This document shows positions 1 through 9,095 of a stretch of 64,000 nucleotides of DNA, one piece after another. Source of the stretch: CAVXDY01 sp963760715 (GTDB lineage Bacteria; Actinomycetota; Thermoleophilia; Miltoncostaeales; Miltoncostaeaceae); contig CAVXDY010000007.1 of NCBI GenBank assembly GCA_963760715.1, forward strand, positions 744,001 to 808,000. Reading direction: 5' to 3'. A model generated the notes under the pieces. The model was not told the origin of the DNA. It did no database searches and worked only from the letters and a program-made list of their open reading frames with translations. The translations under genes and the position numbers were made by a program. Each line of letters opens with the position of its first letter. Position 1 is the stretch's first letter.

Positions 1-1681
1 TGTGCACCGAGCGCCGCCCGATCTCGATCGCCTCGGCCACCCGGTCGACCCGGTTGACCGCGATCACCGCGTCGGCGGCCTCCGACGATGCCGTCGCGGC
101 CGTGGAGCCCATGGCGATGCCGACATCGGCCATCGCCAGCGCCGGCGCGTCGTTGACCCCGTCGCCCACCATCACCACGCCCCCGCCGGACCGCTCGCGC
201 ATCGCGCTCACGAGCGCCAGCTTGTCCTCCGGCGTCAGGCCCCAGTGCACCTCCTCGACCCCCACGCGCCGCGCCACCTCGGCGGCCACCGCCTCATCGT
301 CGCCGGTGGCGAGCGCGACCTCCGTCACGCCGGCGCGCCGCAGCCGCGCGACGAGCCCGGAGGCGTCGGCGCGGACGTGGTCCGCCATCACGAACACGGC
401 GGCGGCCTCGCCGTCGATGCCCACGAGGATGGCGGCGCGCCCGTCCGCCGCGGCGAGCCGCGCCTGCTGGTCGTCGGGCGGTTCGCATCCCTGCTTCCGG
501 AGCCAGGCCGCGGTGCCGGCGACCACCCGCCGGCCATCGACCCGGCCCATCACGCCCTCGCCGGGCCGCTCGACCACGTCGTCCGGGAGGGCCAGGTCGA
601 GGGCCTCGCGGTGCGCCTCCCTCACGAGGGCCTGCGCCAGGACGTGCGCGGACACCTGCTCCAGCGACGCCGCGAGGCGCAGGACCTCCGCCGGCGGGCG
701 GCCGTTCAGGGCCACGATCCGGTCCACCGCCGGCGTCCCGACGGTGAGGGTCCCGGTCTTGTCGAGGAGGATGGCGCGGGCGCGCCCGAGGCCCTCGATC
801 ACCCCCGCGCCCTTCACGATCACCCCGCGACGGGCCGCGCGCGACACCCCGCAGACGAGGGCGATCGGGGCGGCCAGGATGAGCGGGCACGGCGTGGCCA
901 CCACCAGCACGGCCAGCGCCCGCACGGGATCGCCGCTCGCCGCCCAGGCGGCGCCCGCGATCAGGAGGGTGGCCGGAAGGAAGATGGCCGCGTACCGGTC
1001 CGCCAGCCTCACGAAGGGGGCCCGCTGCGAGGCCGCGTCCTGGACCAGCCGAACGATCGCCGCATAGGAGCTCTCGGCGGCCGGCCGCGTGGCGCGCACG
1101 TCGAACGTCCCGCCGGCGTTCGTGCCCCCGCTGCGGATGGGCGCGCCGGGCGCCAGCGTGACCGGCAGCGACTCGCCGGTGAGCGCCGCCTCGTCGACCA
1201 CCGCCAACGCCCTCTCGACGACGCCGTCGACCGGTACGACCTCGCCCGGCCGCACCAGGACCACGTCGCCCACCACGACCGCCTCGACCGGCACCTCCAC
1301 CAGGGCTCCCGCGCGTCGCAGCCGGGTCGTGTGGGGGGCGCGTGAGAGGAGGGCGGTGAGCTCGCGCTGCGACCGTCGCGCCGCCAGGCGCTCCAGGGTG
1401 GTCCCTCCGGACATCATCAGCGCGACGACGGCCGCGGCGAGGTACTCCCCCAGCGCGAGCGCGGCGGCGATCGCCAGCACGGCGATCAGGTCGACGCCGA
1501 CATCCCGTCGCGCCAGTGAGCGGCCCACCGACCAGGTCAGCGGCACCAGCGCGATCGCCGCCGTCGCCGCCCAGGCAACGTCGGCCGCGTCGCCGCGCCC
1601 GGCGAGGGCGAGCGCCCCGCCGGCCGCCAGGCCGGCGAGCGTGAGGCCCAGGACGAGCCCTGTGGGCAGGCGGTGGGGCAT
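1..1681 (-). CDS. Heavy-metal translocating P1B-type ATPase (partial, C-terminus beyond left edge)
   Basis: A membrane pump that would move a transition or soft metal ion across the cytoplasmic membrane using ATP. Read on the reverse strand, the first ~90 residues are hydrophobic helices. They are followed by the actuator motif TGES (about 168-171), the membrane metal site TPC (263-265), the phosphorylation motif DKTGT (307-311) and the hinge GDGVNDAP (from 506). About 560 residues are visible; the last helices lie outside the window. There is no N-terminal CxxC metal-binding domain. The ATG at 1681 has GGAG six bases upstream. The TPC site, in place of the commoner CPC, means the metal cannot be named from sequence. 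It is divergent from the SRPBCC gene at 1866. Confidence 0.9.
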   Translation of the reverse strand, partial: MPHRLPTGLVLGLTLAGLAAGGALALAGRGDAADVAWAATAAIALVPLTWSVGRSLARRDVGVDLIAVLAIAAALALGEYLAAAVVALMMSGGTTLERLAARRSQRELTALLSRAPHTTRLRRAGALVEVPVEAVVVGDVVLVRPGEVVPVDGVVERALAVVDEAALTGESLPVTLAPGAPIRSGGTNAGGTFDVRATRPAAESSYAAIVRLVQDAASQRAPFVRLADRYAAIFLPATLLIAGAAWAASGDPVRALAVLVVATPCPLILAAPIALVCGVSRAARRGVIVKGAGVIEGLGRARAILLDKTGTLTVGTPAVDRIVALNGRPPAEVLRLAASLEQVSAHVLAQALVREAHREALDLALPDDVVERPGEGVMGRVDGRRVVAGTAAWLRKQGCEPPDDQQARLAAADGRAAILVGIDGEAAAVFVMADHVRADASGLVARLRRAGVTEVALATGDDEAVAAEVARRVGVEEVHWGLTPEDKLALVSAMRERSGGGVVMVGDGVNDAPALAMADVGIAMGSTAATASSEAADAVIAVNRVDRVAEAIEIGRRSVH

Positions 1682-1865
1682 TGGCTCTCCGGTGATCGGT
1701 CTCTCCGTCCCGGAGCCTGGACCGGGGCGCCGCCGGGTGCATCGGTGCGCCCCGGCGGCGGCGTGCGGCTTTCCCGAACCGGGAGGCCGGGCCGGCACCG
1801 GTGCGGCGCGCTCGCGGGGGCCGTAGCGTGGCCCGGGCCCATTCCTCGAGCACGGGGGTTCACCC

Positions 1866-3344
1866 ATGCACCGCGAGACCCGGTCCGCGGAGGCGAGCGC
1901 CCTCGCCCGGCTGATGCCGGGCGCCCGCCTGGTCCAGGTCTCCGGCTGCGATGTCGCGGCCGGGCCCGCGCGCGCGTGGGAGCACGTGCGGGATGGGGAC
2001 CTGGGCAGCCCGCCCCTCGTGCGGGCCCTGTTCGGGCTGCGCGCGCTGTCCGATCGGGTCCGGGGACGGGAGCCCGCGCCCCTCCGGATGCGGATCGACG
2101 ATCTCGTGTCGACGCCGGAGAATCCCGGCTTCGGGCTGCTGATCGACGACCCCCCCCGCGAGGTGGTGGTCGGCGCGATCGGCCAGGTCTGGCGGCCGAA
2201 CATCCCCTTCCTGCACGTCGGCGACGCGGAGGCGTTCGCCGCCTTCGCCACGCGCGGGTACGTGCGGGTGGCCTGGGCGCTTCGGGTGGAGCCCCGCAGG
2301 GCCGGAGGGGCCCGCGTCGAGGTCGAGGTGCGCGTCGACGCCACCGACCCGGATTCGTGGCGGCGCTTCCGCCGCTACTTCGCCCTGGTCGGCCCCGGCT
2401 CCCGGCTCGTGCGCCGCGCGCTCCTCCGTCGCATCGAGCGCGACCTCGGGCCCGCGCCCCTGCCCGGCGACGACCTCCTGCCGGACGCCGGGGCCCAGGT
2501 GACCCACGAGGTGACGGTGGACGCGCCGGCCGAGCGGATCTGGCCCTGGCTCGCGCAGATGGGCCGCGGGCGCGCGGGCTTCTACTGTGGGCGGGCCGCC
2601 CATCCGCCGTCGGGCCGCGTCCGCGTCGCCTGGGAGAAGCAGGTGCACGCCGTGATGCAGCGGGTGCAGTTGCGCAACCTCGCCCGGCGCGCCGAGGGGC
2701 GCCTGCCGGCCACCGACTGGCGCGACGCGCTCGCGGGCCTCGGCGGAGCCGGCGTCATTGCCGCGGCCGCCGCCACGCCGTTCCTGCGCGGGCGGCGTGG
2801 CGCCTGGACCCCGGGCGCCGGCGCCGAGGGCGGCCCCTACCCGGGGGACGAGCTCATCCGGGAGCCGCGCTGGGGATGGACGCGTGCCATCGAGATCGCC
2901 GCGCCGGCCGAGGAGGTGTGGCGCTGGGTGGCGCAGATCGGAGCGGACCGGGGCGGCTTCTACAGCTACACATGGCTGGAGAACCTGGTGGGCTGCGGCG
3001 TGCGCGACGCCGAGCGGATCCACCCCGAATGGCAGGCGCGCGCCGGTGATCGCCTGGTCCTCCACCCGTCCGGCCCGCCGTTCGAGATCGTGGAGGCGGA
3101 GCCCGGTGGCCACCTGCTGGTCTTCGGCGCCCCGGACGAGGAGGCGCGGGCCGCCGGGCGGCCCTGGGCGGCGGCGAGCTGGCTGCTGCTGACCCAGGCC
3201 CTCGGCCCGGAGCGCACCCGCCTCGTGAGCCGCTACCGGTCGGCGGGCTCGGGCGACCTGCGCACCCGCCTCGCGATGGGACCCGCGCTGATGGAGCCGA
3301 TCGGCTTCGCCATGGACCGGCGCATGCTGCGGGGCATCCGTTGA
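1866..3344 (+). CDS. SRPBCC-family protein with internal segment duplication
   Basis: A 492-residue protein built from START/SRPBCC-like (polyketide cyclase-type) lipid or small-ligand binding folds. Residues ~20-195 form one such domain. Residues ~285-492 match the family that carries the GGFYSYTWLENLVGC signature. In between, residues ~200-241 repeat the segment found at ~326-367 (PGDDL..APAERIWPWLAQMG..RAGFY against PGDEL..APAEEVWRWVAQIG..GGFY). The protein therefore holds a truncated extra copy of the domain start. A possible -10 box TAGCGT lies at 1824-1829, about 36 bases before the ATG. The substrate is unknown. The next gene begins 15 bases downstream, probably in the same transcript. 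Confidence 0.75.
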   Translation: MHRETRSAEASALARLMPGARLVQVSGCDVAAGPARAWEHVRDGDLGSPPLVRALFGLRALSDRVRGREPAPLRMRIDDLVSTPENPGFGLLIDDPPREVVVGAIGQVWRPNIPFLHVGDAEAFAAFATRGYVRVAWALRVEPRRAGGARVEVEVRVDATDPDSWRRFRRYFALVGPGSRLVRRALLRRIERDLGPAPLPGDDLLPDAGAQVTHEVTVDAPAERIWPWLAQMGRGRAGFYCGRAAHPPSGRVRVAWEKQVHAVMQRVQLRNLARRAEGRLPATDWRDALAGLGGAGVIAAAAATPFLRGRRGAWTPGAGAEGGPYPGDELIREPRWGWTRAIEIAAPAEEVWRWVAQIGADRGGFYSYTWLENLVGCGVRDAERIHPEWQARAGDRLVLHPSGPPFEIVEAEPGGHLLVFGAPDEEARAAGRPWAAASWLLLTQALGPERTRLVSRYRSAGSGDLRTRLAMGPALMEPIGFAMDRRMLRGIR

Positions 3345-3359
3345 ACGCGCCGAGGGCAC

Positions 3360-4811
3360 GTGAGGACGGCTCCGGGCCCTCTCCGGCCGGTGGAGGTGCG
3401 GGTGCCGGCGCAGCCGCTCGCGCGCTTCGCCGAGGTGGTGGATCCCGCCGCCGACGAGGCCTGGCGCGCCGAGATCCGATCCACCGTCGAGGCCCTGCGC
3501 GGCCGGGTGGTGTGGCACGTGAGCTCGACGGCCCGCGGCGGGGGCGTCGCCGAGATGATGGGCCCTCTGATCGGGTATGCCCGGAACGCGGGAGCCGACT
3601 CCCGGTGGATGGTCATCGCGGGGCCGTCCGAGTTCTTCGTCCTCACGAAGCGCCTTCACAACCGGCTCCACGCCGACGCGGGCGACGGAGGGGCTCTCGG
3701 GGCGCCCGAGCGCCGGCTCTACGAGCGCGTGCTCCGCGAGAACGCGGCCGAGCTGGCCGCCGTCGTGCGCCGCGGCGACGTGGTCGTGCTGCACGACCCG
3801 CAGACGGCGGGCCTCGCACCGTCGCTGAGCGGCCGCGGGGCGATCGTCGTCTGGCGCTGCCACATCGGCCACGAGGATCTCGGGAATCCGCTGGTGGAGG
3901 AGGGATGGGAGTTCCTGCGGCCCTCGCTCGAGCACGTCGACGCGACCATCTTCTCGCGCTCGGCCTACGTCCCGGCCTTCTGCCGCGCCGGACGGGCGGC
4001 CATCGTGAGGCCCGCGATCGACCCCTTCTCGCCCAAGAACCAGGAGATGGCGCCCGGCGTCGTGCGGGCGATCCTGGTGCGGTGCGGTCTCGTGGAGGGG
4101 GTGCCCGACGGCGTCGTCTGCGCCTTCCAGCGCGACGACGGCTCCCCCGGACGGGTGGACCGCGGGGCGGACATCCTCCGGCTCGGACGGGCCCCGGGCG
4201 CCGAGACGCCGCTGGTCGTGCAGGTCTCGCGTTGGGACCGGCTCAAGGACCACGTCGGCGTCATGCGAGGTTTCGTCCGCCTCGAGGAGGCACAGGCGGC
4301 CGGGGCGCACCTGGTGCTCGCCGGGCCCTCGGTGACGGGGGTCGCCGACGACCCCGAGGGGCCGGCGGTGCTCGCGGAGCTGACCGCCGCCTGGCGGGCG
4401 CTGCCCCACGCGAGCCGGCGCCGGGTGCAGATCGCCAGCCTGCCGATGGTCAACCCGGGCGAGAACGCCGCGATGGTGAACGCCCTTCAGCGCCACGCCG
4501 CCGTGATCGTTCAGAAGAGCCTCCAGGAGGGGTTCGGTCTGACCGTGACCGAGGCGATGTGGAAGGGGCGGGCGGTCGTGGCGAGCGCCGTCGGCGGCAT
4601 CGTCGATCAGATCACCGACCGCCGTGACGGGCTCCTCCTGGACGACCCCGCGGACCTCGACGGGCTCGCGGCCGCGCTGGGCCGCCTGCTCGGCGATCCG
4701 GCCGAGGCGCGTCGTCTGGGCGAGGCGGCGCACCAACGGGTCCGGGCCGAGTCCCTCGGGATCCGGCTGCTCGCCGACTACGCCCGCCTGATCGGCGACC
4801 TGCTCGACTGA
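3360..4811 (+). CDS. GT4 glycosyltransferase, TreT-like trehalose synthase
   Basis: Cytoplasmic retaining glycosyltransferase with a GT-B fold. It resembles TreT, which joins a nucleotide-diphosphate glucose to glucose to give trehalose. Visible family features are the glycine-rich N-terminal STARGGGVAEM, LHDPQTAGL, WRCHIGHEDL, the IDPFSPKNQE segment, and the C-terminal E(x7)E nucleotide-sugar motif in QEGFGLTVTEAMWKGR. The length of 483 residues is slightly above the usual ~410-ish size because of extra N-terminal and linker sequence. Start is GTG at 3360; an internal GTG is possible. Trehalose is a common stress protectant, which fits the neighbouring stress genes, but substrate identity is inferred from family resemblance only. 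Confidence 0.75.
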   Translation: MRTAPGPLRPVEVRVPAQPLARFAEVVDPAADEAWRAEIRSTVEALRGRVVWHVSSTARGGGVAEMMGPLIGYARNAGADSRWMVIAGPSEFFVLTKRLHNRLHADAGDGGALGAPERRLYERVLRENAAELAAVVRRGDVVVLHDPQTAGLAPSLSGRGAIVVWRCHIGHEDLGNPLVEEGWEFLRPSLEHVDATIFSRSAYVPAFCRAGRAAIVRPAIDPFSPKNQEMAPGVVRAILVRCGLVEGVPDGVVCAFQRDDGSPGRVDRGADILRLGRAPGAETPLVVQVSRWDRLKDHVGVMRGFVRLEEAQAAGAHLVLAGPSVTGVADDPEGPAVLAELTAAWRALPHASRRRVQIASLPMVNPGENAAMVNALQRHAAVIVQKSLQEGFGLTVTEAMWKGRAVVASAVGGIVDQITDRRDGLLLDDPADLDGLAAALGRLLGDPAEARRLGEAAHQRVRAESLGIRLLADYARLIGDLLD

Positions 4812-4848
4812 CCCGGCCGGGCGGCCCTCCCCTCGCGGGCGTGCGCCG

Positions 4849-5139
4849 TCATGCCGCGGCGATCGGCCGTATCACCTCGAGGAGCTCGTCCGTCGTCGTG
4901 GTCACGCCGGCGTCCTTGAGGGTGCGCGCGCGCTCCGTGCTCATCGCGAACGCCTCCGCGGCTTCCCGCGAGGCGAACTCGATCAGAGCGACCAGCGTCC
5001 GGGAGTGGTCCAGCGACCTCACGAGACCGGCGGCGGTCGCGCCGGCCCTCCGTCGGGCGGGCTCGAACCCGTCGAACGCCTCGAGGAACCGGTCGCGGTC
5101 GGTGACCTCGTACCGGGCCATCAGCATCACGGCCATCAT
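4849..5139 (-). CDS. Small ferredoxin-like (ABM/DUF-type) protein
   Basis: A 96-residue protein starting MMAVMLMARYEVTDRDRFLEAFDGFEPARRRAGATAAG. The pattern is that of small dimeric alpha-beta barrel proteins related to antibiotic-biosynthesis monooxygenases: a beta strand, a helix with D/RF..F, then a glycine turn and a second strand SLDHSRTLVALIEFAS. No catalytic residue can be assigned, so enzymatic activity is not claimed. Its ATG overlaps the stop of the zinc-ribbon gene (ATGA at 5136-5139), so the two are translationally coupled. It converges with the glycosyltransferase gene, leaving 37 bases between stops. A longer reading from 5292 is open but would run through the zinc-ribbon gene. 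Confidence 0.65.
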   Translation of the reverse strand: MMAVMLMARYEVTDRDRFLEAFDGFEPARRRAGATAAGLVRSLDHSRTLVALIEFASREAAEAFAMSTERARTLKDAGVTTTTDELLEVIRPIAAA

Positions 5140-5444
5140 GCGCCTCGCGGGTCGGCCGTCGCCACGCGCCGCCACACGCTCTCGCCGCAGCCGGGGCAGT
5201 GGGCGTGGGGCCGGTCGCCGGCCGGCCGCGCGGTGCCGCATCCGGCCGTGAGCGCGCAGCCGCCCTCCAGCGTCCAGGTGCCCCGGCGGCATCCGGGGCA
5301 GCTCTCGGGCAGGTACGCGGCGCTCACCACCCGCACCGGGGTGCGGCAGTGCCGGCAGGCGTAGGTCGTCGCGCCGTGCAGCCGCAGCCGCCGGATTCCG
5401 CCGCGCGTCTCGGCAACCGGATCGGGGTCGATCATGGTCGGCAT
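5136..5444 (-). CDS. Zinc-ribbon protein
   Basis: A 102-residue protein with two likely zinc-binding sites: CRHC and CPGC in the first half, then CALTAGC and CPGC in the second. The spacing is that of two tandem zinc ribbons, a fold used for nucleic-acid or protein contacts. The ATG at 5444 is preceded by GGAGGTGA, a strong ribosome-binding site, which selects it over the longer open frame. It is the first gene of a two-gene operon with the small ferredoxin-like protein. It is divergent from a universal stress protein gene at 5636. Function unknown. Confidence 0.7.
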   Translation of the reverse strand: MPTMIDPDPVAETRGGIRRLRLHGATTYACRHCRTPVRVVSAAYLPESCPGCRRGTWTLEGGCALTAGCGTARPAGDRPHAHCPGCGESVWRRVATADPRGA

Positions 5445-5591
5445 CGCGTCACCTCCGACGTTCGTCACGTGTGACCCGACTCTCTCCGGTGGCCCGCGCC
5501 CGGCCGACGGGGAGCGCGCGGGTATCGGTTGCGGGGGACTACGGACGGGCGGATGGGGGGTGCCGCTCATGCCCGCCGCGCGCGCCGGACC

Positions 5592-5597
5592 TAGCGT
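5592..5597 (+). promoter_or_regulatory. Candidate -10 box TAGCGT for the stress-protein gene
   Basis: TAGCGT sits 38 bases before the ATG at 5636. The same hexamer precedes the SRPBCC gene (1824-1829) and the flavodoxin-like fragment (9096-9101). No convincing -35 was seen. The shared hexamer could mean a common sigma factor, but six bases recur easily in this base composition. Confidence 0.35.
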
Positions 5598-5635
5598 TGC
5601 GGGTGACGCTGCCACCACCCACGAGGGAGGGCGAG

Positions 5636-6106
5636 ATGCCCGTCGGCGGCGCGGCGACGGAAGCTGACGCGCTGGCGACCGGGTACGCGCACATCGCCTG
5701 CTGCATCGACGGCTCGCCATCCTCGGCCGCGGCGCTCGGCCGCGCCGTGGCCCTGTGGCGATCCTCGGGCGGTCGCCTGAGCCTCGTGCACGTGGGTCCG
5801 TACCCCCTCGCCCTCGATCGCACCGGCGGCGCCACCGCCTTCCGTCGCGAGGGCCTCAACGCCGGCGCGCGGGAATGGCTGCGCGGCCGCGCGAGCGAGA
5901 TCCCCGGCGCCGAGCCGGTGTTCCTGCAGGGGGTCCGCGGCCCGGTGACATGTGAGTGGGCGGACCATGCCGGCGTCGACCTGATCGTGGTCGGGGCCGG
6001 CTCCGGCCGCACGCCGGGCCTGGTGCCCGGCGAGTTCGTCCACCACCTCCTCGAGCACGCCCCCTGCGGCGTGCTCGTCGTGCGCCCGGTGAGGGGCGGC
6101 TCCTAG
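5636..6106 (+). CDS. Universal stress protein (UspA fold)
   Basis: A 156-residue single-domain Usp protein. The N-terminal HIACCIDGSPSSAAALGRAVALW is the first strand and helix of the fold. The C-terminal VDLIVVGAGSGRTPGLVPGEFVHHLLEHAPCGVLVV is the usual ATP-loop region, here without a clean G-x9-GS motif, so nucleotide binding is uncertain. ATG at 5636 has GGGAGGG upstream. An in-frame extension back to 5471 is unlikely. It converges without a gap on the CBS gene (stops at 6106 and 6107). It is one of three Usp genes within 4 kb, all opening with an H/RIxCCxD strand. Confidence 0.88.
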   Translation: MPVGGAATEADALATGYAHIACCIDGSPSSAAALGRAVALWRSSGGRLSLVHVGPYPLALDRTGGATAFRREGLNAGAREWLRGRASEIPGAEPVFLQGVRGPVTCEWADHAGVDLIVVGAGSGRTPGLVPGEFVHHLLEHAPCGVLVVRPVRGGS

Positions 6107-6796
6107 CTACACCTGGCCGCGACCGGACGGAGGCTCGATGCGGGCGTCCGAGCCCGGGTACAGGAGCGTCTCGTGGCCGTTGTCGGCCCAGCGCACCAGG
6201 AAGGGCGCCCCGCCACCGGCCCCGCGGGCCTCCAGCACCTCGGCGTCCCGCTCCACCTCGCCGAGCTCGTGGCCGCTGATCACCAGCCGGTCGCCGGGCT
6301 GCGCACGAAGTCCGCCGGCCCAGTTCGGGGCCGCCGGCGGCGCCGGAACCGGCGCCGGGGCCGGGGCCGGGGGCGCAAGGCGCGCGGCGACGTCCAGGGC
6401 CGACACGATGCCGACCGGATGCCCGTCCTCGACCGCGATGACGTGGGAGGTCTCGTACTCGGACATCAGGAGCGCGGCGTGCTGGAGCGACTCATCGCGG
6501 TCCACCGTGATGAGGGGCGACGACGCGACCCAGCCGGCGGCCGTGGCGCCGTAGTCGAAGGGCGCCGCCTGGACGAGGTCGTTCGCCGAGATGACGCGCC
6601 ACGGGGGCCCCTCGTCACCGGCCGGGCTCGGATCTCCCACGACGACGACGGCGTGGATGCGGTGGCGGGCCATCAACTCGGCCACCTCGCCCAGAGGGAG
6701 CTCGGAGTCGCAGGTCACGATGGGGGTGCTCATCACGTCGCCGACGCTCGTCGCGTTCAGGGCGGTGACGCCGGGGACGGGGTGTCGATCGGGCAT
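6107..6796 (-). CDS. CBS-pair protein with C-terminal DUF1918 domain
   Basis: A 229-residue cytoplasmic protein. Residues ~15-60 and ~85-140 form two CBS repeats (VGDVMSTPIVTCDSELPLGEVAELMARH; VASSPLITVDRDESLQHAALLMSE), a module that binds adenine nucleotides and senses energy state. A proline/alanine linker follows. The last ~60 residues (GDRLVISGHELGEVERDAEVLEA) match the small DUF1918 beta-barrel common in actinobacteria. AAGGAGG lies just upstream of the ATG at 6796. CBS-DUF1918 fusions occur next to universal stress proteins in other actinobacteria, in line with this setting. The ligand is not predictable. Confidence 0.85.
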   Translation of the reverse strand: MPDRHPVPGVTALNATSVGDVMSTPIVTCDSELPLGEVAELMARHRIHAVVVVGDPSPAGDEGPPWRVISANDLVQAAPFDYGATAAGWVASSPLITVDRDESLQHAALLMSEYETSHVIAVEDGHPVGIVSALDVAARLAPPAPAPAPVPAPPAAPNWAGGLRAQPGDRLVISGHELGEVERDAEVLEARGAGGGAPFLVRWADNGHETLLYPGSDARIEPPSGRGQV

Positions 6797-6970
6797 GACG
6801 GACCTCCTTGCTCAAGCTCCTCGCCCGGTGGCGAGCGGTCTCACATCAGGCTCGCCGCGGGCGGCCGCGCGCGAATCGGCACGCACACGGATCCGGCGGG
6901 GGAAAAGCCGCAGCGCGGGGCGCGGCCCGCCCGGATGATGCGGCCGGAGGCGGGCGCGAGGGTGGAGCCG

Positions 6971-8432
6971 ATGCCACCGCCGGCTGAGCTCGTCGAGACG
7001 CACATCTCCGTGATCGCGATGATCGGTGATCGCGCGTACAAGCTGATGAAGCCGGTCACCATGGCCTTCCTCGACCACCGCCGCCGGGAGGACCGCCTGG
7101 ACGCCTGCCGGCGCGAGACCGAGGTGAACCGGCGCTTCGCGCCCGACGTGTACCTCGGCGTGCTCGACGTGATCGACGACGACGGGCACGCGCGCGACCA
7201 CCTGATCGAGATGCGCCGAATGCCGGCCGCGCGGCGCCTGTCGGCGCTGCTCGACGGCGCCGACGCGCCCGACCTCGTCCGCTCCGTCGCGCGCGCGATC
7301 GCCGGGTTCCACCGGGAGGCGCCCACCTCGCCCCGGATCGCCGAGGCGGGTGGCATCGCCGTGGTGCTCGGGCTGTGGGAGGAGGGACTCGACCAGCTCG
7401 CGGGCGTGGCGCCCGAGGTCGTCCCCCGCGAGGCGGTCGAGCGCGCGCGCACCCTGGCCCGGGCGTACCTGGGGGGCCGGCGCGCCCTGCTGGAGCGGCG
7501 CATCGCCGAGGGCTGGGTGCGCGACGGCCACGGCGATCTCCTCGCGGACGACGTCTTCTGCCTGTCCGACGGCCCCCGGGTGCTCGACTGCCTGGCCTTC
7601 GACGACCGGTTGAGGCACGGAGACGTGCTGGGCGACGTCGCCTTCCTGGCGATGGACCTCGAGGCGGACGGGCATCCCGAGCTCGGCGGGATGCTCGTGG
7701 ACGAATGGCGCCGGGAGATCGGCGAGTCCCATCCGTCCTCCCTGGCCCACCACTACCTCGCCTACCGGGCCCACGTCCGGTCGAAGGTCGCCGCCCTGCG
7801 TTCCGGACAGGGCGACCCGGGCGAGGGGGCGCACGCCCGCCGGCTCCACGCCCTCGCCGTCACGCACCTCGAGTGCGCACAGGTCCGCATGGTGCTGGTG
7901 GGGGGCGCTCCCGGCACGGGCAAGTCGACCCTCGCCCGGGCGCTGGGGGACGCGACGGGCTGGGCCGTCCTGCGGTCCGACGAGACCCGGAAGGACCTCG
8001 CCGGGCTCCCCCGGACGCCCGCCGACCCGGGCCGGTTCGGCGCCGGTCTCTACGCGCCGGAGGTGTCGGACCGCGTCTACGCGGAGATGCTGGACCGGGC
8101 GGCCGGCCACCTCGCCCTGGGTGAGAGCGTGGTGCTCGACGCCTCGTGGAGCGCCGGCGCCCGCCGCGCGGCCGCCCGGCGCGTCGCGTCGGGAGTGCCA
8201 CGCCGAGGCCATCGAGATCCGGTGCCACCTCGCGCCCGCGATCGCGAATGCCCGGATCCGGTCGCGGCGCGCGGCCGGCGAGGGCTCCTCGGATGCGACT
8301 CCGGAGATCGCGGAGAGGCTGGCCGCGAGCGCGGACCCCTGGCCCGAGGCCCGGTCCATCGGAACGGACGCGCCACCGGAGCAGGTGCTGCGCGAGGCCC
8401 GGCCGCTGGTGGGGCCCGTCTCGGTGTCGTGA
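6971..8432 (+). CDS. Aminoglycoside-phosphotransferase-like / P-loop kinase fusion (frameshifted)
   Basis: Two-domain protein. The N-terminal half (ELVETHISVIAMIGDRAYKLMKPV; catalytic loop DGHGDLLADDVF; LDCLAFDDRL) is an aminoglycoside-phosphotransferase/kinase fold. The C-terminal half begins with Walker A GGAPGTGKST and belongs to the AAA_33 nucleotide-kinase group. Mycobacterial Rv2004c, a DosR-regulon protein, has the same layout. The reading frame shifts by one base at 8191-8193: upstream sequence ends ARRVAS, and the true continuation ECHAEAIEIRCHLAPAIANARI lies one frame over, ending at 8432. Without correction the first frame runs to 8623 through unrelated residues. Start could be ATG 6971, GTG 6962 (GGAGG 11 bases upstream) or ATG 6935/6938. 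Confidence 0.75.
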
Positions 8433-8462
8433 CCCACCGGCTCGTCCTGCCGCGCCGAGGTT

Positions 8463-8933
8463 CTAGGAGCCGGCGGCCCCCTCCGCGGCCCCGGCGGTCG
8501 CGGGCCGCTCGGCGGGCGGGTGGACCAGCAGCACCGAGCACGGGGCGTGGTAGGCGATGTGGGAGGCGAAGCCGCCCAGCATCACCCTCTCCATCAGGCC
8601 GCGATGGGCGGCGGCGACGATGATGTCGACTCCGGCGGAGCGGGCCCATGCGCAGACCTCCCTCGCGGGAAAGCCGTCGAGAAGCACCCTCGTCGCCTCG
8701 GGGACCCCGCGGCTCACGTCCTCGAGCCACGCCTCGGCGTCGCCGCGAATCTCCATGGCCGGGGCGACATAGCCGTAGGAGCTCGCGATCAGGGCATGGG
8801 GCGGGGGGACCACGTGGACGACGCTCAGGGTTCCGAGGGCTCCATCCGCCAGCCGGATGCCCTCGCGCAGCACAGCGTCCGCCATGTCGTCGCGGTCGAT
8901 GCAGCACGCGATCCTGTTGTAGGGCCTGTCCAT
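8463..8933 (-). CDS. Universal stress protein (UspA fold)
   Basis: A 156-residue Usp. It opens NRIACCIDRDDMADAVLREGIRL and closes VDIIVAAAHRGLMERVMLGGFASHIAYHAPCSVLLVHPP, where the nucleotide loop keeps a G-F-A-S end but has AAAH in place of GxxG. ATP binding is therefore uncertain. ATG at 8933 has GGGAGG seven bases upstream (read on the reverse strand); the longer open frame to 9170 is rejected. It is transcribed toward the frameshifted phosphotransferase gene and away from the flavodoxin fragment and the third Usp. Confidence 0.87.
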   Translation of the reverse strand: MDRPYNRIACCIDRDDMADAVLREGIRLADGALGTLSVVHVVPPPHALIASSYGYVAPAMEIRGDAEAWLEDVSRGVPEATRVLLDGFPAREVCAWARSAGVDIIVAAAHRGLMERVMLGGFASHIAYHAPCSVLLVHPPAERPATAGAAEGAAGS

Positions 8934-9095
8934 CGAGGGCCTCCCATGTCTCGGGCGGCGACGTCGGCGCCGCGTGTGAGGCCATCGTCCGGCGGGACGC
9001 ACCGGGTGCCATCGGTGGCCACGCGAGCGGGTGATGCGGACTTGCCGCAGAGCCGCGCCGGGAACACCCGGCTGGCGGGGAGAGGCCGGCGCCCC

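Noticed and set aside
1860..4736. 958-codon reverse open frame opposite the SRPBCC and TreT-like genes
   Set aside because: His/Pro/Arg-rich low-complexity translation, antisense to two recognised proteins.
5527..5545. Possible DosR-type box (GGGGACTACGGAC) upstream of the first Usp gene
   Set aside because: Only one half-site resembles the palindromic consensus and no second copy was found near the other stress genes.
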